This document shows positions 1 to 8,909 of a stretch of 64,000 bases of DNA, piece by piece (the stretch's first letter is position 1; the number at the start of each line of letters is the position of its first letter). The stretch spans positions 186,001-250,000 of the forward strand of contig PGCO01000003.1 of NCBI GenBank assembly GCA_002786355.1. The letters are read 5' to 3'. Both the position numbers and the translations under genes were made by a program. Below the pieces are notes generated by a model, which saw nothing but the letters and a program-made list of their open reading frames with translations, did not search any database and had not been told where the DNA came from. The stretch is from Sediminibacterium sp. FEMGT703S. Lineage in GTDB: Bacteria; Bacteroidota; Bacteroidia; Chitinophagales; Chitinophagaceae.

Positions 1-130
1 TCTTTTTATCCCCAGCAGCAAATGCTTTCTTTGAAGTCCAGCCAGTATAAGCTTTTACCAATGAAACCAATAACAATACAACAATAATCCAACGAAGTAA
101 ATTATGTAGGTGTACAAATCCTGTTTGCAT
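1..130 (-). CDS. Membrane protein, N-terminal part (gene runs off the window)
   Basis: Reading leftward from an ATG at 128-130, the frame stays open to the window edge, giving 43 codons. The visible N-terminus has a histidine-rich start (HLHNLLRW) followed by one clear hydrophobic helix at about residues 13-26 and then a basic, soluble stretch. This looks like the first segment of a small Bacteroidota integral membrane protein, but the family cannot be named from so little. It lies in the same direction as the PD40 gene to its right, separated from it by a terminator hairpin, so it is probably transcribed on its own. Confidence 0.6.
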   Translation of the reverse strand, partial: MQTGFVHLHNLLRWIIVVLLLVSLVKAYTGWTSKKAFAAGDKK

Positions 131-161
131 AAAATTTATTTTAAGGAGCAAGATACAACAG

Positions 162-192
162 AAAAGGTTTACGCTAAAGCGTAAACCCTTTT
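162..192 (-). terminator. Rho-independent terminator behind the PD40 gene
   Basis: A 9-bp perfect stem (GGTTTACGC/GCGTAAACC) with a TAAA loop is flanked by A-runs on the left and T-runs on the right, so it could work in both directions. It sits about 50 bp past the stop of the leftward PD40 gene. Confidence 0.75.
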
Positions 193-244
193 AACCAAAC
201 AAACAAACAAATAAATAATTAAGCTCTTTTAATAAGCAAGGTTG

Positions 245-1345
245 TTATTGTTTTACCCAATCAGCAACAAACAAATTGGTATCTCTGGTTCCACCATTAT
301 TTCTGTTAGAACCAAATACAATAAACTTTCCATTAGGACTTACCATAGGGAATGCATCAAAACCTTGATCTCTACTAATTTTTTGCTTATTATTCCCTTC
401 AAGATCTACTAAATACATATTAAAAGGGAACCCTCTTTTGTACTCATGATTACTAGAGATGATAATCCCCTTGCTATCTGGCGTAAAATTGGGTGCCCAA
501 TTGGCTTGCCCCCAACTTGTAATTTGCTTAGGGTTTGATCCATCCGCATTGGCAACCCATACTTCCATATTGGTTGGAGCTACTAAGCCCTCTTTGAGTA
601 ATTCTTTATACTCTTTTACTTCTGCATCTGTTTTAGGTCTGCTGGCACGCCAAACAATTTTCTTCCCATCAGGGCTAAACCATGCCCCACCATCATACCC
701 CAAATCCGTGGTGATTTGTTTTTCTTTACCCGTAGCCAAGTCCATGATATATAATTCAAGATCGCCACTTTTATCGCTGCAATAAATCATTTTTTTACCA
801 TCATAAGAAAGCGTTGCTTCTGCATCATACCCTTTAGCATCAGTCAATTTCTTTACAATCTTACCATTTAGGTCGGCCATATAAATATCATAGCTGCTAT
901 ATAAGGGCCAGATATATTTATTACCATATTTTGTTCTATCAGGTACTGGAGGACAATCGCTACCACCTTCGTGGGTAGAAGCATAAATAATATGTTTGCC
1001 ATCAGGCATAAAATAGGCACAAGTTGATCTCCCTTTGCCAGTTCCTACTAACTTGTATTCGAACTTTTCTCCTGGTTTAGTTGGTACTTTCCCTACAAAA
1101 ATCTGATCACAATTAATCCCTTCTTTGGGGTTTGTTCTTTGAAAAACAATATGCTTGCTATCAAAACTCCAATAAGCTTCTGCATTATCTCCCCCAAAAG
1201 TCAACTGGCGAACATTTTTGAAATATTTTTCACCTTCAAAACGAAGGGTATCTCCTGGCACAGTAGGAACAGTATTCATTGCTGGTTGTGCCATAACTGC
1301 TTGAGCCAAAAAAAGACAGGATAAGACGATGGTGATTTTTTTCAT
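245..1345 (-). CDS. Exported PD40/TolB-like beta-propeller protein
   Basis: A 366-residue protein. The start is placed at the internal ATG (1343-1345) because it opens a typical signal peptide (MKKIT... ending AVMAQ); the longer frame has 28 unrelated residues in front. The mature part holds six repeats of the PD40 type, each with a core such as SPDGKKIVW, SYDGKKMIY or SPNGKFIVF, spaced 40-60 residues apart, as in the propeller of TolB and related periplasmic proteins. No catalytic domain is attached, so it is probably a binding or scaffold protein in the periplasm or outer membrane. The ligand is unknown. It is a single gene closed by its own terminator. Confidence 0.8.
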   Translation of the reverse strand: MKKITIVLSCLFLAQAVMAQPAMNTVPTVPGDTLRFEGEKYFKNVRQLTFGGDNAEAYWSFDSKHIVFQRTNPKEGINCDQIFVGKVPTKPGEKFEYKLVGTGKGRSTCAYFMPDGKHIIYASTHEGGSDCPPVPDRTKYGNKYIWPLYSSYDIYMADLNGKIVKKLTDAKGYDAEATLSYDGKKMIYCSDKSGDLELYIMDLATGKEKQITTDLGYDGGAWFSPDGKKIVWRASRPKTDAEVKEYKELLKEGLVAPTNMEVWVANADGSNPKQITSWGQANWAPNFTPDSKGIIISSNHEYKRGFPFNMYLVDLEGNNKQKISRDQGFDAFPMVSPNGKFIVFGSNRNNGGTRDTNLFVADWVKQ

Positions 1346-1465
1346 ATAAAGAGAATGAGCTACAAAATTAGAATTTACACTGCTTAACATTGTCAGAGAA
1401 CTGTCACAGAATGATGAAATAAAAACCAATACAAAGATTCCATTTTAAAAGCTCCTAAAAGATTT

Positions 1466-1473
1466 TAACTTTG
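1466..1473 (+). promoter_or_regulatory. Candidate -7 box for rpe
   Basis: TAACTTTG matches the Bacteroidota -7 consensus TAnnTTTG and lies 45 bp before the rpe ATG. No convincing TTG -33 box is visible at the usual distance, so this is tentative. Confidence 0.4.
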
Positions 1474-1518
1474 CAAAGAATTCGCTCAAAGCAAAAACGA
1501 ATCCTTTAAATCTTTTCC

Positions 1519-2166
1519 ATGCCCATTATAGCTCCATCTTTATTAAGTGCAAATTTTTTGAATTTGGCACAAGACTGTGCCCTATTAAACGAAAGCCAAG
1601 CAGATTGGTTTCATTTAGATGTAATGGATGGTCGTTTTGTTCCAAATATTAGCTTTGGTTTACCCGTAATTAGCCATATTAGAACGGCAACGAACAAAAT
1701 ATGCGATGTGCATTTAATGATTGAAGAGCCAGAAAATTATGCTGTTGCATTTAAAGAAGCTGGGGCCGACATTCTAACGGTTCATATTGAAGCCTGCAAA
1801 CACTTACATAGAAATATTCAGCAAATTAAATCGTTGGGAATGAAAGCAGGTGTTGCGGTAAATCCACATACTCCAGTGCATCTTTTACAAGATATTATTC
1901 AAGACCTAGACTTGGTTTGCTTAATGAGTGTGAATCCAGGTTTTGGAGGACAACATTTTATTCCACAAACACTTGAAAAAATAAGGACTTTAAAGCAACT
2001 GATTGTAGCAAAAAACAGCCATTGTTTAATAGAAATTGACGGTGGTGTAACCCTAGAAAATGCATCATCCATTTTAGCTGCAGGCGCCGATGTATTAGTT
2101 GCTGGAAACACTGTTTTTAAGTCTAAAGACCCGATTGCAACGATTGCCGCATTGAAATCGCTTTAA
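1519..2166 (+). CDS. rpe: Ribulose-phosphate 3-epimerase
   Basis: A 215-residue TIM-barrel enzyme that interconverts ribulose 5-phosphate and xylulose 5-phosphate in the pentose phosphate pathway. The family signatures are complete: APSLLSA at the N-terminus, the metal-binding HLD at residues 32-34, the VHLM histidine at 65, the phosphate-loop segment SVNPGFGGQ, and the IDGGV aspartate near the C-terminus. Length is normal for the family. It is a stand-alone gene divergent from the PD40 gene. Confidence 0.96.
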   Translation: MPIIAPSLLSANFLNLAQDCALLNESQADWFHLDVMDGRFVPNISFGLPVISHIRTATNKICDVHLMIEEPENYAVAFKEAGADILTVHIEACKHLHRNIQQIKSLGMKAGVAVNPHTPVHLLQDIIQDLDLVCLMSVNPGFGGQHFIPQTLEKIRTLKQLIVAKNSHCLIEIDGGVTLENASSILAAGADVLVAGNTVFKSKDPIATIAALKSL

Positions 2167-2247
2167 TGGCAGAATAAGAAATCGTTAAACTTTATTCTTT
2201 CCACAACTGTTAATAAGAATCATTAGGATTTAAGTACTGCTATTTAT

Positions 2248-2255
2248 TAAATTTG
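2248..2255 (+). promoter_or_regulatory. Candidate -7 box for phoH
   Basis: TAAATTTG fits TAnnTTTG and lies 56 bp before the phoH start, in the intergenic gap behind rpe. A matching -33 TTG is not evident. Confidence 0.35.
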
Positions 2256-2311
2256 AGATAAGCGGTTATTTAGATCCGCTGTTTTTAATTCTATCACTAA
2301 AACCGTAAAGA

Positions 2312-3298
2312 TTGACAGAGACAATCATTAGCCTAGAGTCGGTAAACCCTATTGAATTTTTTGGGGTAAACAATGGCAAACTAGATTTACTTAAGAAAAA
2401 ATTCCCTTTATTAAAAATCTTGTCAAGAGGCACTCAATTAAAACTGAGCGGAGCACCCGAACAGATTGATACTGCCCGTGAAAAAATAGATTTAATTGTT
2501 CAGTATTTACAAAGAAATGGTCATTTGAGTGAGGGTTATTTTGAACAAATTTTAGGCGGAGACGACGCAGAAGCTGTAGATAATTTCATAGACAGAAACC
2601 CCAACGATATTCTTGTATTTGGACCAAATGGAAAAACAGTTAGAGCAAGAACACAGAACCAAAAAAAGATGGTCCATGCTGCTGACAGGAATGATATTGT
2701 ATTTGCCATTGGGCCAGCTGGTACGGGTAAAACTTACACAGCTGTTGCGTTAGCCGTAAGAGCACTTAAAAATAAAGTGGTAAAAAAAATCATTTTAACC
2801 AGACCAGCCGTTGAAGCTGGGGAAAGTTTAGGTTTTTTACCTGGCGATCTAAAGGAAAAAATTGACCCGTACCTAAGGCCATTATATGATGCGCTCGACG
2901 ATATGATTCCGGCAGACAAATTGGGCTATTATATGAGTACTCGTACAATTGAAATAGCACCATTGGCATATATGAGGGGAAGAACACTAGACAATGCATT
3001 CATCATTTTAGACGAGGCGCAAAATACCAATGATCTCCAATTGAAAATGTTTTTAACCAGGATTGGCGCAAATGCCAAAGCTATTATTACAGGTGACCCT
3101 ACACAAATAGACTTACCTAGAAATATGCGAAGCGGATTGGATAAATCTACCCGAATCTTAAAGAATATAGATGGAATTGCGCATATTGAGTTAACAGAAG
3201 AAGATGTGGTAAGGCATAGACTAGTTAAAGCAATTATCAAAGCATACGACAAAGACAAAGAAAGAGAGGACGCGGAACATCCGCCTCATCATAGATAA
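2312..3298 (+). CDS. phoH: PhoH family ATPase
   Basis: A 328-residue cytoplasmic P-loop NTPase of the PhoH/PhoL type. An N-terminal KH-like region (residues 1-110) precedes the ATPase core. The Walker A motif GPAGTGKT is at about residues 134-141 and Walker B LDEAQN at about 233-238, followed by the sensor stretch ITGDPTQIDLP. Such proteins are thought to act in RNA metabolism, often beside YbeY, but ybeY is not adjacent here. The start codon is TTG: no in-frame ATG gives a complete N-terminus, and the TETIISLE start looks conserved. A strong terminator follows. Confidence 0.93.
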   Translation: MTETIISLESVNPIEFFGVNNGKLDLLKKKFPLLKILSRGTQLKLSGAPEQIDTAREKIDLIVQYLQRNGHLSEGYFEQILGGDDAEAVDNFIDRNPNDILVFGPNGKTVRARTQNQKKMVHAADRNDIVFAIGPAGTGKTYTAVALAVRALKNKVVKKIILTRPAVEAGESLGFLPGDLKEKIDPYLRPLYDALDDMIPADKLGYYMSTRTIEIAPLAYMRGRTLDNAFIILDEAQNTNDLQLKMFLTRIGANAKAIITGDPTQIDLPRNMRSGLDKSTRILKNIDGIAHIELTEEDVVRHRLVKAIIKAYDKDKEREDAEHPPHHR

Positions 3299-3304
3299 GT
3301 AACT

Positions 3305-3331
3305 AAGGCGCCTAATTGGGCGCCTTTTTTC
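3305..3331 (+). terminator. Terminator after phoH
   Basis: An 8-bp stem AAGGCGCC/GGCGCCTT with a 6-nt loop, followed by a run of T, seven bases after the phoH stop. Confidence 0.85.
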
Positions 3332-3398
3332 TGCTTCCTAAAGAACTGAATACTAAAATTGAAAAAAAATCGTTATTAACACGATTAAGCAATTTTAT

Positions 3399-4220
3399 AT
3401 GAAAAAAGTTTTGCTACTTTCTGCCGCATGTATATTACTTCATGTGACATCACAAGCACAAAGACCTACAACTAGCGGAAAAACAAGAACAACAAAAGCA
3501 ACTGAAGATCCAAATGCAGCCGCTACAGGCGACAAGCAAAATGTATTTCCAGAGGAAGGTTTTGCTGGGATTGGAATACTCAATCCTGGAGCTCCACTAG
3601 AAATCAAAAAAGCAGCGGGAAATACCCGAAATAAAAATATTTTATTGAAGTTAAGTAATGAGTGGGCTTCAGGAGGGCAAAACGAACCTTCAATCATGTT
3701 CTCGAATGGAGATATTTCTAATCCTAAAAACTTAAGCTATTGGACAATTGGTGCAAGGGTTTCAGGAGACGAAGTACTTAAAACACCACAGACATTTAAA
3801 ATCAGCCATAAAGCAGGAACCGATGCAATTGAAAAAGAATTTTTTTCGATTGATTCTTACGAAGGCCGAGTTAGAATTGGCGATGTAAATACATTGGTAG
3901 ATGGGTATAAATTATATGTAGAACAAGGAATACTGACAGAAAAAGTGAAAGTTGCAGTAAAAAGCTCCAAAGATTGGTACGACCATGTTTTCCATAAGGA
4001 CTATAAATTAATGCCCTTGAAAGAATTGGATCAATTTATCAAAACCAATCAACATTTACCAGAAGTACAAACAACCGAGCAAGTAATGAAAGATGGTTTG
4101 GATCTGGGTAAAATGAATGCCTTGTTATTAAAGAAAGTAGAAGAGCTTACGCTTTATACTATTCAGTTAAAAAAAGAATTAGACGAAACCAAGGAACTTA
4201 TCAAAAAGAGAAAAAAATAG
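3399..4220 (+). CDS. Exported protein with a fibre-type C-terminal region
   Basis: A 273-residue protein with a signal peptide (MKKVLLLSAACILL... ending SQAQ). The middle is Ser/Thr/Lys/Gly-rich and repetitive, with no recognised enzyme motif. The last 80 residues (PLKELDQFIKTNQHLPEV through DLGKMNALLLKKVEELT and a Lys/Glu coiled coil) match a C-terminal segment common in secreted Bacteroidota proteins that resemble phage tail fibres, which probably drives trimerisation. It is likely a surface or secreted structural protein. It lies convergent with ribBA, leaving only 3 bp between stops. Confidence 0.7.
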   Translation: MKKVLLLSAACILLHVTSQAQRPTTSGKTRTTKATEDPNAAATGDKQNVFPEEGFAGIGILNPGAPLEIKKAAGNTRNKNILLKLSNEWASGGQNEPSIMFSNGDISNPKNLSYWTIGARVSGDEVLKTPQTFKISHKAGTDAIEKEFFSIDSYEGRVRIGDVNTLVDGYKLYVEQGILTEKVKVAVKSSKDWYDHVFHKDYKLMPLKELDQFIKTNQHLPEVQTTEQVMKDGLDLGKMNALLLKKVEELTLYTIQLKKELDETKELIKKRKK

Positions 4221-4223
4221 CCC

Positions 4224-5426
4224 TTATTCACCAAGAATAGAATGTCCTAATTTATCTCTTTTAGTAGTTAAATATTTTTCATTGTGCGGATTGGGAGCTA
4301 CTTCAATTGGAACGGTTGTTACAATTTCTAACCCATACCCTTTTAAACCAGCCCTTTTTCGGGGATTATTGCTCATTAATTTTAGTTTGGTTATCCCAAG
4401 CGAACGTAAAATTTGAGCCCCAACTCCATAGTCTCTTTCGTCCATTCCAAAACCTAGTTTAATATTTGCTTCAACCGTATCCATTCCTTGCTCTTGCAAT
4501 TGATACGCACGTAGCTTATTAATCAAACCAATACCTCTACCCTCTTGATTCATATATAAAATAACGCCTGCACCGGCTGCATCAACCATTCGCATTGCTT
4601 TGTGTAATTGATCACCACAATCACATCTTAAGCTTCCTAAAATATCGCCGGTAAAACAACTGCTATGAACCCTGGTTAATACAGGTTCATCTTTTTCCCA
4701 AGACCCTTTAATTAAAGCAAGGTGTTCAGCACCTGATAATCTTTCTTTAAAAGCAACTAACTCAAACTGACCATATTTGGTAGGCATATTTACCCTCACT
4801 AATTCTTCAATTAAAGAATCAGACGTTAAGCGGTAATCAATCAGGTCCTTAATGGAAATGATTTTTAATCCAAATTTTTGTGCTATTTCTAAAAGCTGAG
4901 GCAAACGAGCCATAGAACCATCTTCATTCATTACCTCAACCAAAACACCAGCAGGCTCTAATCCTGCCAACCTAGCCAAATCAACGGTAGCTTCGGTATG
5001 GCCACTTCTTCTTAAAACACCACCAGATTTAGCTTTGAGCGGAAAAATATGTCCGGGTCTTCCAAAGTCAGCCGCTTTTGCAGCGGGATCAACCAAGGCT
5101 TGAATAGTTTTAGAACGATCATGGGCAGAAATACCAGTAGTAGTTCCCTGACCAATTAAATCTATGGAAACCGTAAAAGCCGTTTCATGCAAAGAAGTAT
5201 TAGAACTAACCATTGGAGTTAAATCTAACTCCATACAGCGCTCTTCGGTTAAAGCCGCACAAATTAAACCACGACCTTCCTTACTCATAAAGTTTATTGC
5301 TTCAGGGGTAGCAAATCGGGCAGCCATAATAAAATCACCCTCGTTCTCGCGATCTTCATCATCAACCACAATGACCATTTTCCCATTCCTGATATCTTCA
5401 ATTGCAGCGGCTATACTATCTAACAT
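4224..5426 (-). CDS. ribBA: Bifunctional DHBP synthase / GTP cyclohydrolase II (riboflavin synthesis)
   Basis: A 400-residue fusion enzyme that starts both branches of riboflavin synthesis. The N-terminal RibB half (about 1-205) makes 3,4-dihydroxy-2-butanone 4-phosphate and shows the acidic motif [10 protein letters not shown] at residues 22-31. The C-terminal RibA half (about 206-400) opens the GTP ring and has the three zinc cysteines in CFTGD...CDCGD, followed by the GRGIGL loop. Both halves look catalytically intact. It is a single gene with its own promoter-like box. No FMN riboswitch was recognised in the 126 bp upstream. Confidence 0.95.
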   Translation of the reverse strand: MLDSIAAAIEDIRNGKMVIVVDDEDRENEGDFIMAARFATPEAINFMSKEGRGLICAALTEERCMELDLTPMVSSNTSLHETAFTVSIDLIGQGTTTGISAHDRSKTIQALVDPAAKAADFGRPGHIFPLKAKSGGVLRRSGHTEATVDLARLAGLEPAGVLVEVMNEDGSMARLPQLLEIAQKFGLKIISIKDLIDYRLTSDSLIEELVRVNMPTKYGQFELVAFKERLSGAEHLALIKGSWEKDEPVLTRVHSSCFTGDILGSLRCDCGDQLHKAMRMVDAAGAGVILYMNQEGRGIGLINKLRAYQLQEQGMDTVEANIKLGFGMDERDYGVGAQILRSLGITKLKLMSNNPRKRAGLKGYGLEIVTTVPIEVAPNPHNEKYLTTKRDKLGHSILGE

Positions 5427-5442
5427 ATTTTGAATTGTGGCG

Positions 5443-5469
5443 CAAAATTACAAAATCGAAGTCATGCAA
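5443..5469 (-). promoter_or_regulatory. Promoter of ribBA
   Basis: On the minus strand TTG (5467-5469) is followed after 16 bp by TAATTTTG (5443-5450). This matches the Bacteroidota -33/-7 pattern, though the spacing is slightly short. The -7 box ends 16 bp before the ATG, implying a very short leader. Confidence 0.55.
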
Positions 5470-5552
5470 CCGCTTTAAAACAAGAATCAATCGTATAAAT
5501 ACGCATCTATTTAACAAATGATACCAGTAGCATTGGGTATAAATTAATTTAT

Positions 5553-8500
5553 ATGAAATGGTTGGTAGGCATTTGGGGGTTCATTTTGTTTCCGGTGGGA
5601 TTAAAATCTCAGACTACCACAGGCTCTATCAGTGGCAAAATCAGTTTTAACAACCAAGTCGTTACAGGTGCGGTTTTACTGTTGACCGACGAGGGAACCA
5701 ACCAACAACTAACCACTATCAGCAACCGAAATGGAGTTTATGGATTTTATCAATTAAAACCAGCGAATAATTTCAAACTCACTGTGATATATCCTTTAGC
5801 AGATACGATGCAAATCAATTATATCACGGTTATTTTAGGAGAAGATGTACTCATCAATATACCCCTTCAAGCTGCTACGAATTATTTAAAACCTGTTTTA
5901 GTAAAAAGCTCCAACAATCCAAACAATACTATTAATCTATTAAACAATTTACCAATCAGAGGGAATGGACTAAGTGGATTAATGATGCATCAACCACATG
6001 CTTATATAAAAAATGACCAAACAGGGGCAGTGTCGTTTTCAAGTCAGAATTATCGATTTAATTCGTTTTATATAGATGGTGTTTTACAAAATGATTTATT
6101 TGGATTATCCCCAACAGGAACAATTATGGGAGAAACGGGCATATTGGTTGCAGCACCTGAAAGTTTTGAACAAATGCAGTTATTGGTTTCGCCATACGAT
6201 GCTTCATTGGGTAGTTTTACAGGAGCAGCAATTAATATGACCACTCGGTCTGGAAAAAATAAACCAACACAAGAAATATACACCACCAACAGAAGTAATG
6301 CACATCAATACTGGCATTCCGGTGTCAATATCAGTGGGCCAATAGCCACGAATAAATCATTTTATTTTATCAATCTAGATCAAGTGAATGAAACCATTAC
6401 AAGGCCATTTAATACAAGTGAATATATTGGCGAAACCAATCGGATAGAAAAACTAAAGCGTTTTAGACAATCGATGCAAGACCGGCATGGCTATGATATC
6501 GGCAGTTTTGATCAAACAGAAAAAAACAGTTCACAAAAAATTGCTATTAGAATAGATGTATTAGTGAATAAAAAAAATCAACTCACTATTAATGCAAAAT
6601 GGGCTAATGGATTTCGTAGTATCAACCAATTAAGCTCAGCCAACATTCTGCAATTTTCTAATAATGGAAAAATACAATTGCACCAATATTATTCAGCAAG
6701 TATTGAATGGAAAAAAAATATCAATGCCTTTACACAAAACAAATTACTCTTTTCATTTAATCATCACCAATCTAATACCCAACCAAGGTTACAGGCATTT
6801 CCAAGTATAAGAATTTTAGATGGAGAAGGTATGTTGATGCTGGGTGCAGGAGAAGAAACTTTTCAAAATCAGCTTACTCAATCTAATTTGAATATAAGCA
6901 ATCGATGGAGCAGATTAAGGGGGAAAAATTGGATAGAATGGGGAGTAGATATGGACTACAGTGTGTTAAATAACCATTTTATCCCAAATGGGCATGGGCA
7001 ATTTTTTTATTATAGCATCAGTAATTTTTTGCAGAATAGAAACACAGTCGATTTTAGCATTAATCAAACAAGTAATATTCTATCAAAAAATGAATCGCTT
7101 GCTCAATTAAAAATCATCAAAGCAGCGCTATTCATTAATTATCATACTACTGTTTTTAAGCACACCCATCTTTATGCAGGAATAAGATTGAATGCAGAAA
7201 AATTTTTAAATGATGTAGAAGCAGATTCTTTTACACAAGACAGCGCATTACCCGCTTTACAACAGTTGCATGATTTGTGGGGTGCACAGTCAGGAAGATT
7301 GCCCATACTCACTTCAATACCTTCACCAAGAGTGTATATAAAAACATATTTAGCACCCATCCGCACAAGCATTAAAATAGGTACAGGCATTTTTTCGGGA
7401 AGAATCCCTTATGCATGGTTGTCTGGAATCTTAAGCAATAATGGCAATAAATTGCTACACCATTTTGCCAACAATCAACAATTGAGAGGGTTTGTTTTTA
7501 ATTCAAGAAATAACCGAGGGCAAACTGAATTACCAACAGTGTACAGCACCAATAAAGGGACAGTATATTTAGGGGCAGCTAAAATAAATATGCCTACCAT
7601 TTGGAGAACAACCTTGGATCTTGAAACCAACTTGAATGCATCCAATAAAATTGGCATGAATGGGATGTATTATCAAAACCTAAGTGAAATAGGATTTGCA
7701 AATATTAATTTGAATCCGCTACAAAAACAAATGGAGGGATTTGATAAGCGGTGGATACAATCCCCCGAACACCCCTTAAATATTCCACTCTTGCCCGATG
7801 GATCTAATCCATACAACGAAATTGTATTAATTAAAAATATGGGGAATCAAAATGGATATGGTTACAGCGCTGGCATTTATTGGGTGTGGCAACAAAAACA
7901 ATATAGGTGGTTAATGAATTATTCTTACAGCAACGCTTTTTCAATTTATGACGGGAATTTTTCTATCCCTTTAAATCATTGGAAATTAAATGAACAAGTT
8001 AATGGAAGAAATAACCCAGTAATGGCTATTTCCGATTTCAGTAGAGGGCATCAAGTTTATGCAGAATATCAAGTACATATCAAAAGTTTCAAACAAAAAC
8101 AACTGAACTGCTCTATTCATTATACAGGTCAATCAGGAAGTCCTTTCAGTTATGTATACGATGGAAAAAATTTATCAGGAGATGCTCCATTCACTTCAGG
8201 ATACGACCTGATTTATATACCCTATCCCGATGAAATAAAAGAAATGAATTTTATTCCTCTCATAAAAAAAGATAGATACTATACCATTGAACAACAAAAA
8301 GATGCTTTAGCATACTATATAGCAAATGACGCTTACCTTCAAAAAAGAAGGGGACAATATGCACAGCGAAACGGAAGCAGGTCTCCTTTTAATCATCGCT
8401 TTGATATAAAAGTGCATTATCAATTTCCAATTAAAATTACCACACAATTAATCAGGTGTTCTGTTGCATTAACCCTGTTAAATGCAGCCAATTTATTCAA

Positions 8501-8711
8501 TAAAAAATGGGGTGAACAATTAGAGGTTCCTGGCAATAGAAAGCGGCTAATTTCATTCGAAGGATTTGCAAATAATCAGTTGCTGATACCCACTTATACA
8601 TTTGATCCAGCAATGATTCATCAACCTTTATTTGAGGTGAGCAATCGTTTTAACGCGGCTAGAAGCAGTAATTGGATGTTGCAACTTGGATGTAGGTTAA
8701 GTTTTTATTAA
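5553..8711 (+). CDS. TonB-dependent receptor, Oar-like, with carboxypeptidase-regulatory N-domain
   Basis: A 1052-residue outer-membrane protein. It has a signal peptide (to about residue 20), a CarboxypepD_reg-like beta-sandwich (about 20-110, opening SGKISFNNQVVTGAV), a plug region with NLLNNLPIRGNGLSG, and a long beta-barrel ending in the aromatic C-terminus LSFY. This is the layout of Oar-type TonB receptors, which import unknown large substrates. It is the weaker of two tandem receptors: codon usage is less biased than in the next gene, suggesting lower expression. A short hairpin at 8828-8844 lies between the two. Confidence 0.85.
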   Translation: MKWLVGIWGFILFPVGLKSQTTTGSISGKISFNNQVVTGAVLLLTDEGTNQQLTTISNRNGVYGFYQLKPANNFKLTVIYPLADTMQINYITVILGEDVLINIPLQAATNYLKPVLVKSSNNPNNTINLLNNLPIRGNGLSGLMMHQPHAYIKNDQTGAVSFSSQNYRFNSFYIDGVLQNDLFGLSPTGTIMGETGILVAAPESFEQMQLLVSPYDASLGSFTGAAINMTTRSGKNKPTQEIYTTNRSNAHQYWHSGVNISGPIATNKSFYFINLDQVNETITRPFNTSEYIGETNRIEKLKRFRQSMQDRHGYDIGSFDQTEKNSSQKIAIRIDVLVNKKNQLTINAKWANGFRSINQLSSANILQFSNNGKIQLHQYYSASIEWKKNINAFTQNKLLFSFNHHQSNTQPRLQAFPSIRILDGEGMLMLGAGEETFQNQLTQSNLNISNRWSRLRGKNWIEWGVDMDYSVLNNHFIPNGHGQFFYYSISNFLQNRNTVDFSINQTSNILSKNESLAQLKIIKAALFINYHTTVFKHTHLYAGIRLNAEKFLNDVEADSFTQDSALPALQQLHDLWGAQSGRLPILTSIPSPRVYIKTYLAPIRTSIKIGTGIFSGRIPYAWLSGILSNNGNKLLHHFANNQQLRGFVFNSRNNRGQTELPTVYSTNKGTVYLGAAKINMPTIWRTTLDLETNLNASNKIGMNGMYYQNLSEIGFANINLNPLQKQMEGFDKRWIQSPEHPLNIPLLPDGSNPYNEIVLIKNMGNQNGYGYSAGIYWVWQQKQYRWLMNYSYSNAFSIYDGNFSIPLNHWKLNEQVNGRNNPVMAISDFSRGHQVYAEYQVHIKSFKQKQLNCSIHYTGQSGSPFSYVYDGKNLSGDAPFTSGYDLIYIPYPDEIKEMNFIPLIKKDRYYTIEQQKDALAYYIANDAYLQKRRGQYAQRNGSRSPFNHRFDIKVHYQFPIKITTQLIRCSVALTLLNAANLFNKKWGEQLEVPGNRKRLISFEGFANNQLLIPTYTFDPAMIHQPLFEVSNRFNAARSSNWMLQLGCRLSFY

Positions 8712-8827
8712 CAAACAATCGTTTTTATCAATGTTTTTTTTATATTGATTAAATCTCATAAACATATCATTATCAATTATTTATAAAATATTCCGTATAT
8801 AAAAAAGCGGATTAAATGTTCATAATT

Positions 8828-8852
8828 AGGCTAAAAAACAGCCTTTGTTTTA
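8828..8852 (+). terminator. Weak terminator between the two receptors
   Basis: A 5-bp stem AGGCT/AGCCT with a 7-nt loop of mainly A, followed by TTGTTTT. The short stem makes this uncertain. Confidence 0.4.
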
Positions 8853-8909
8853 ACAAGATTTTGGGTACATACTGCTTTAGTTGGATATTTGCCGCACAAA
8901 ACCAAGATT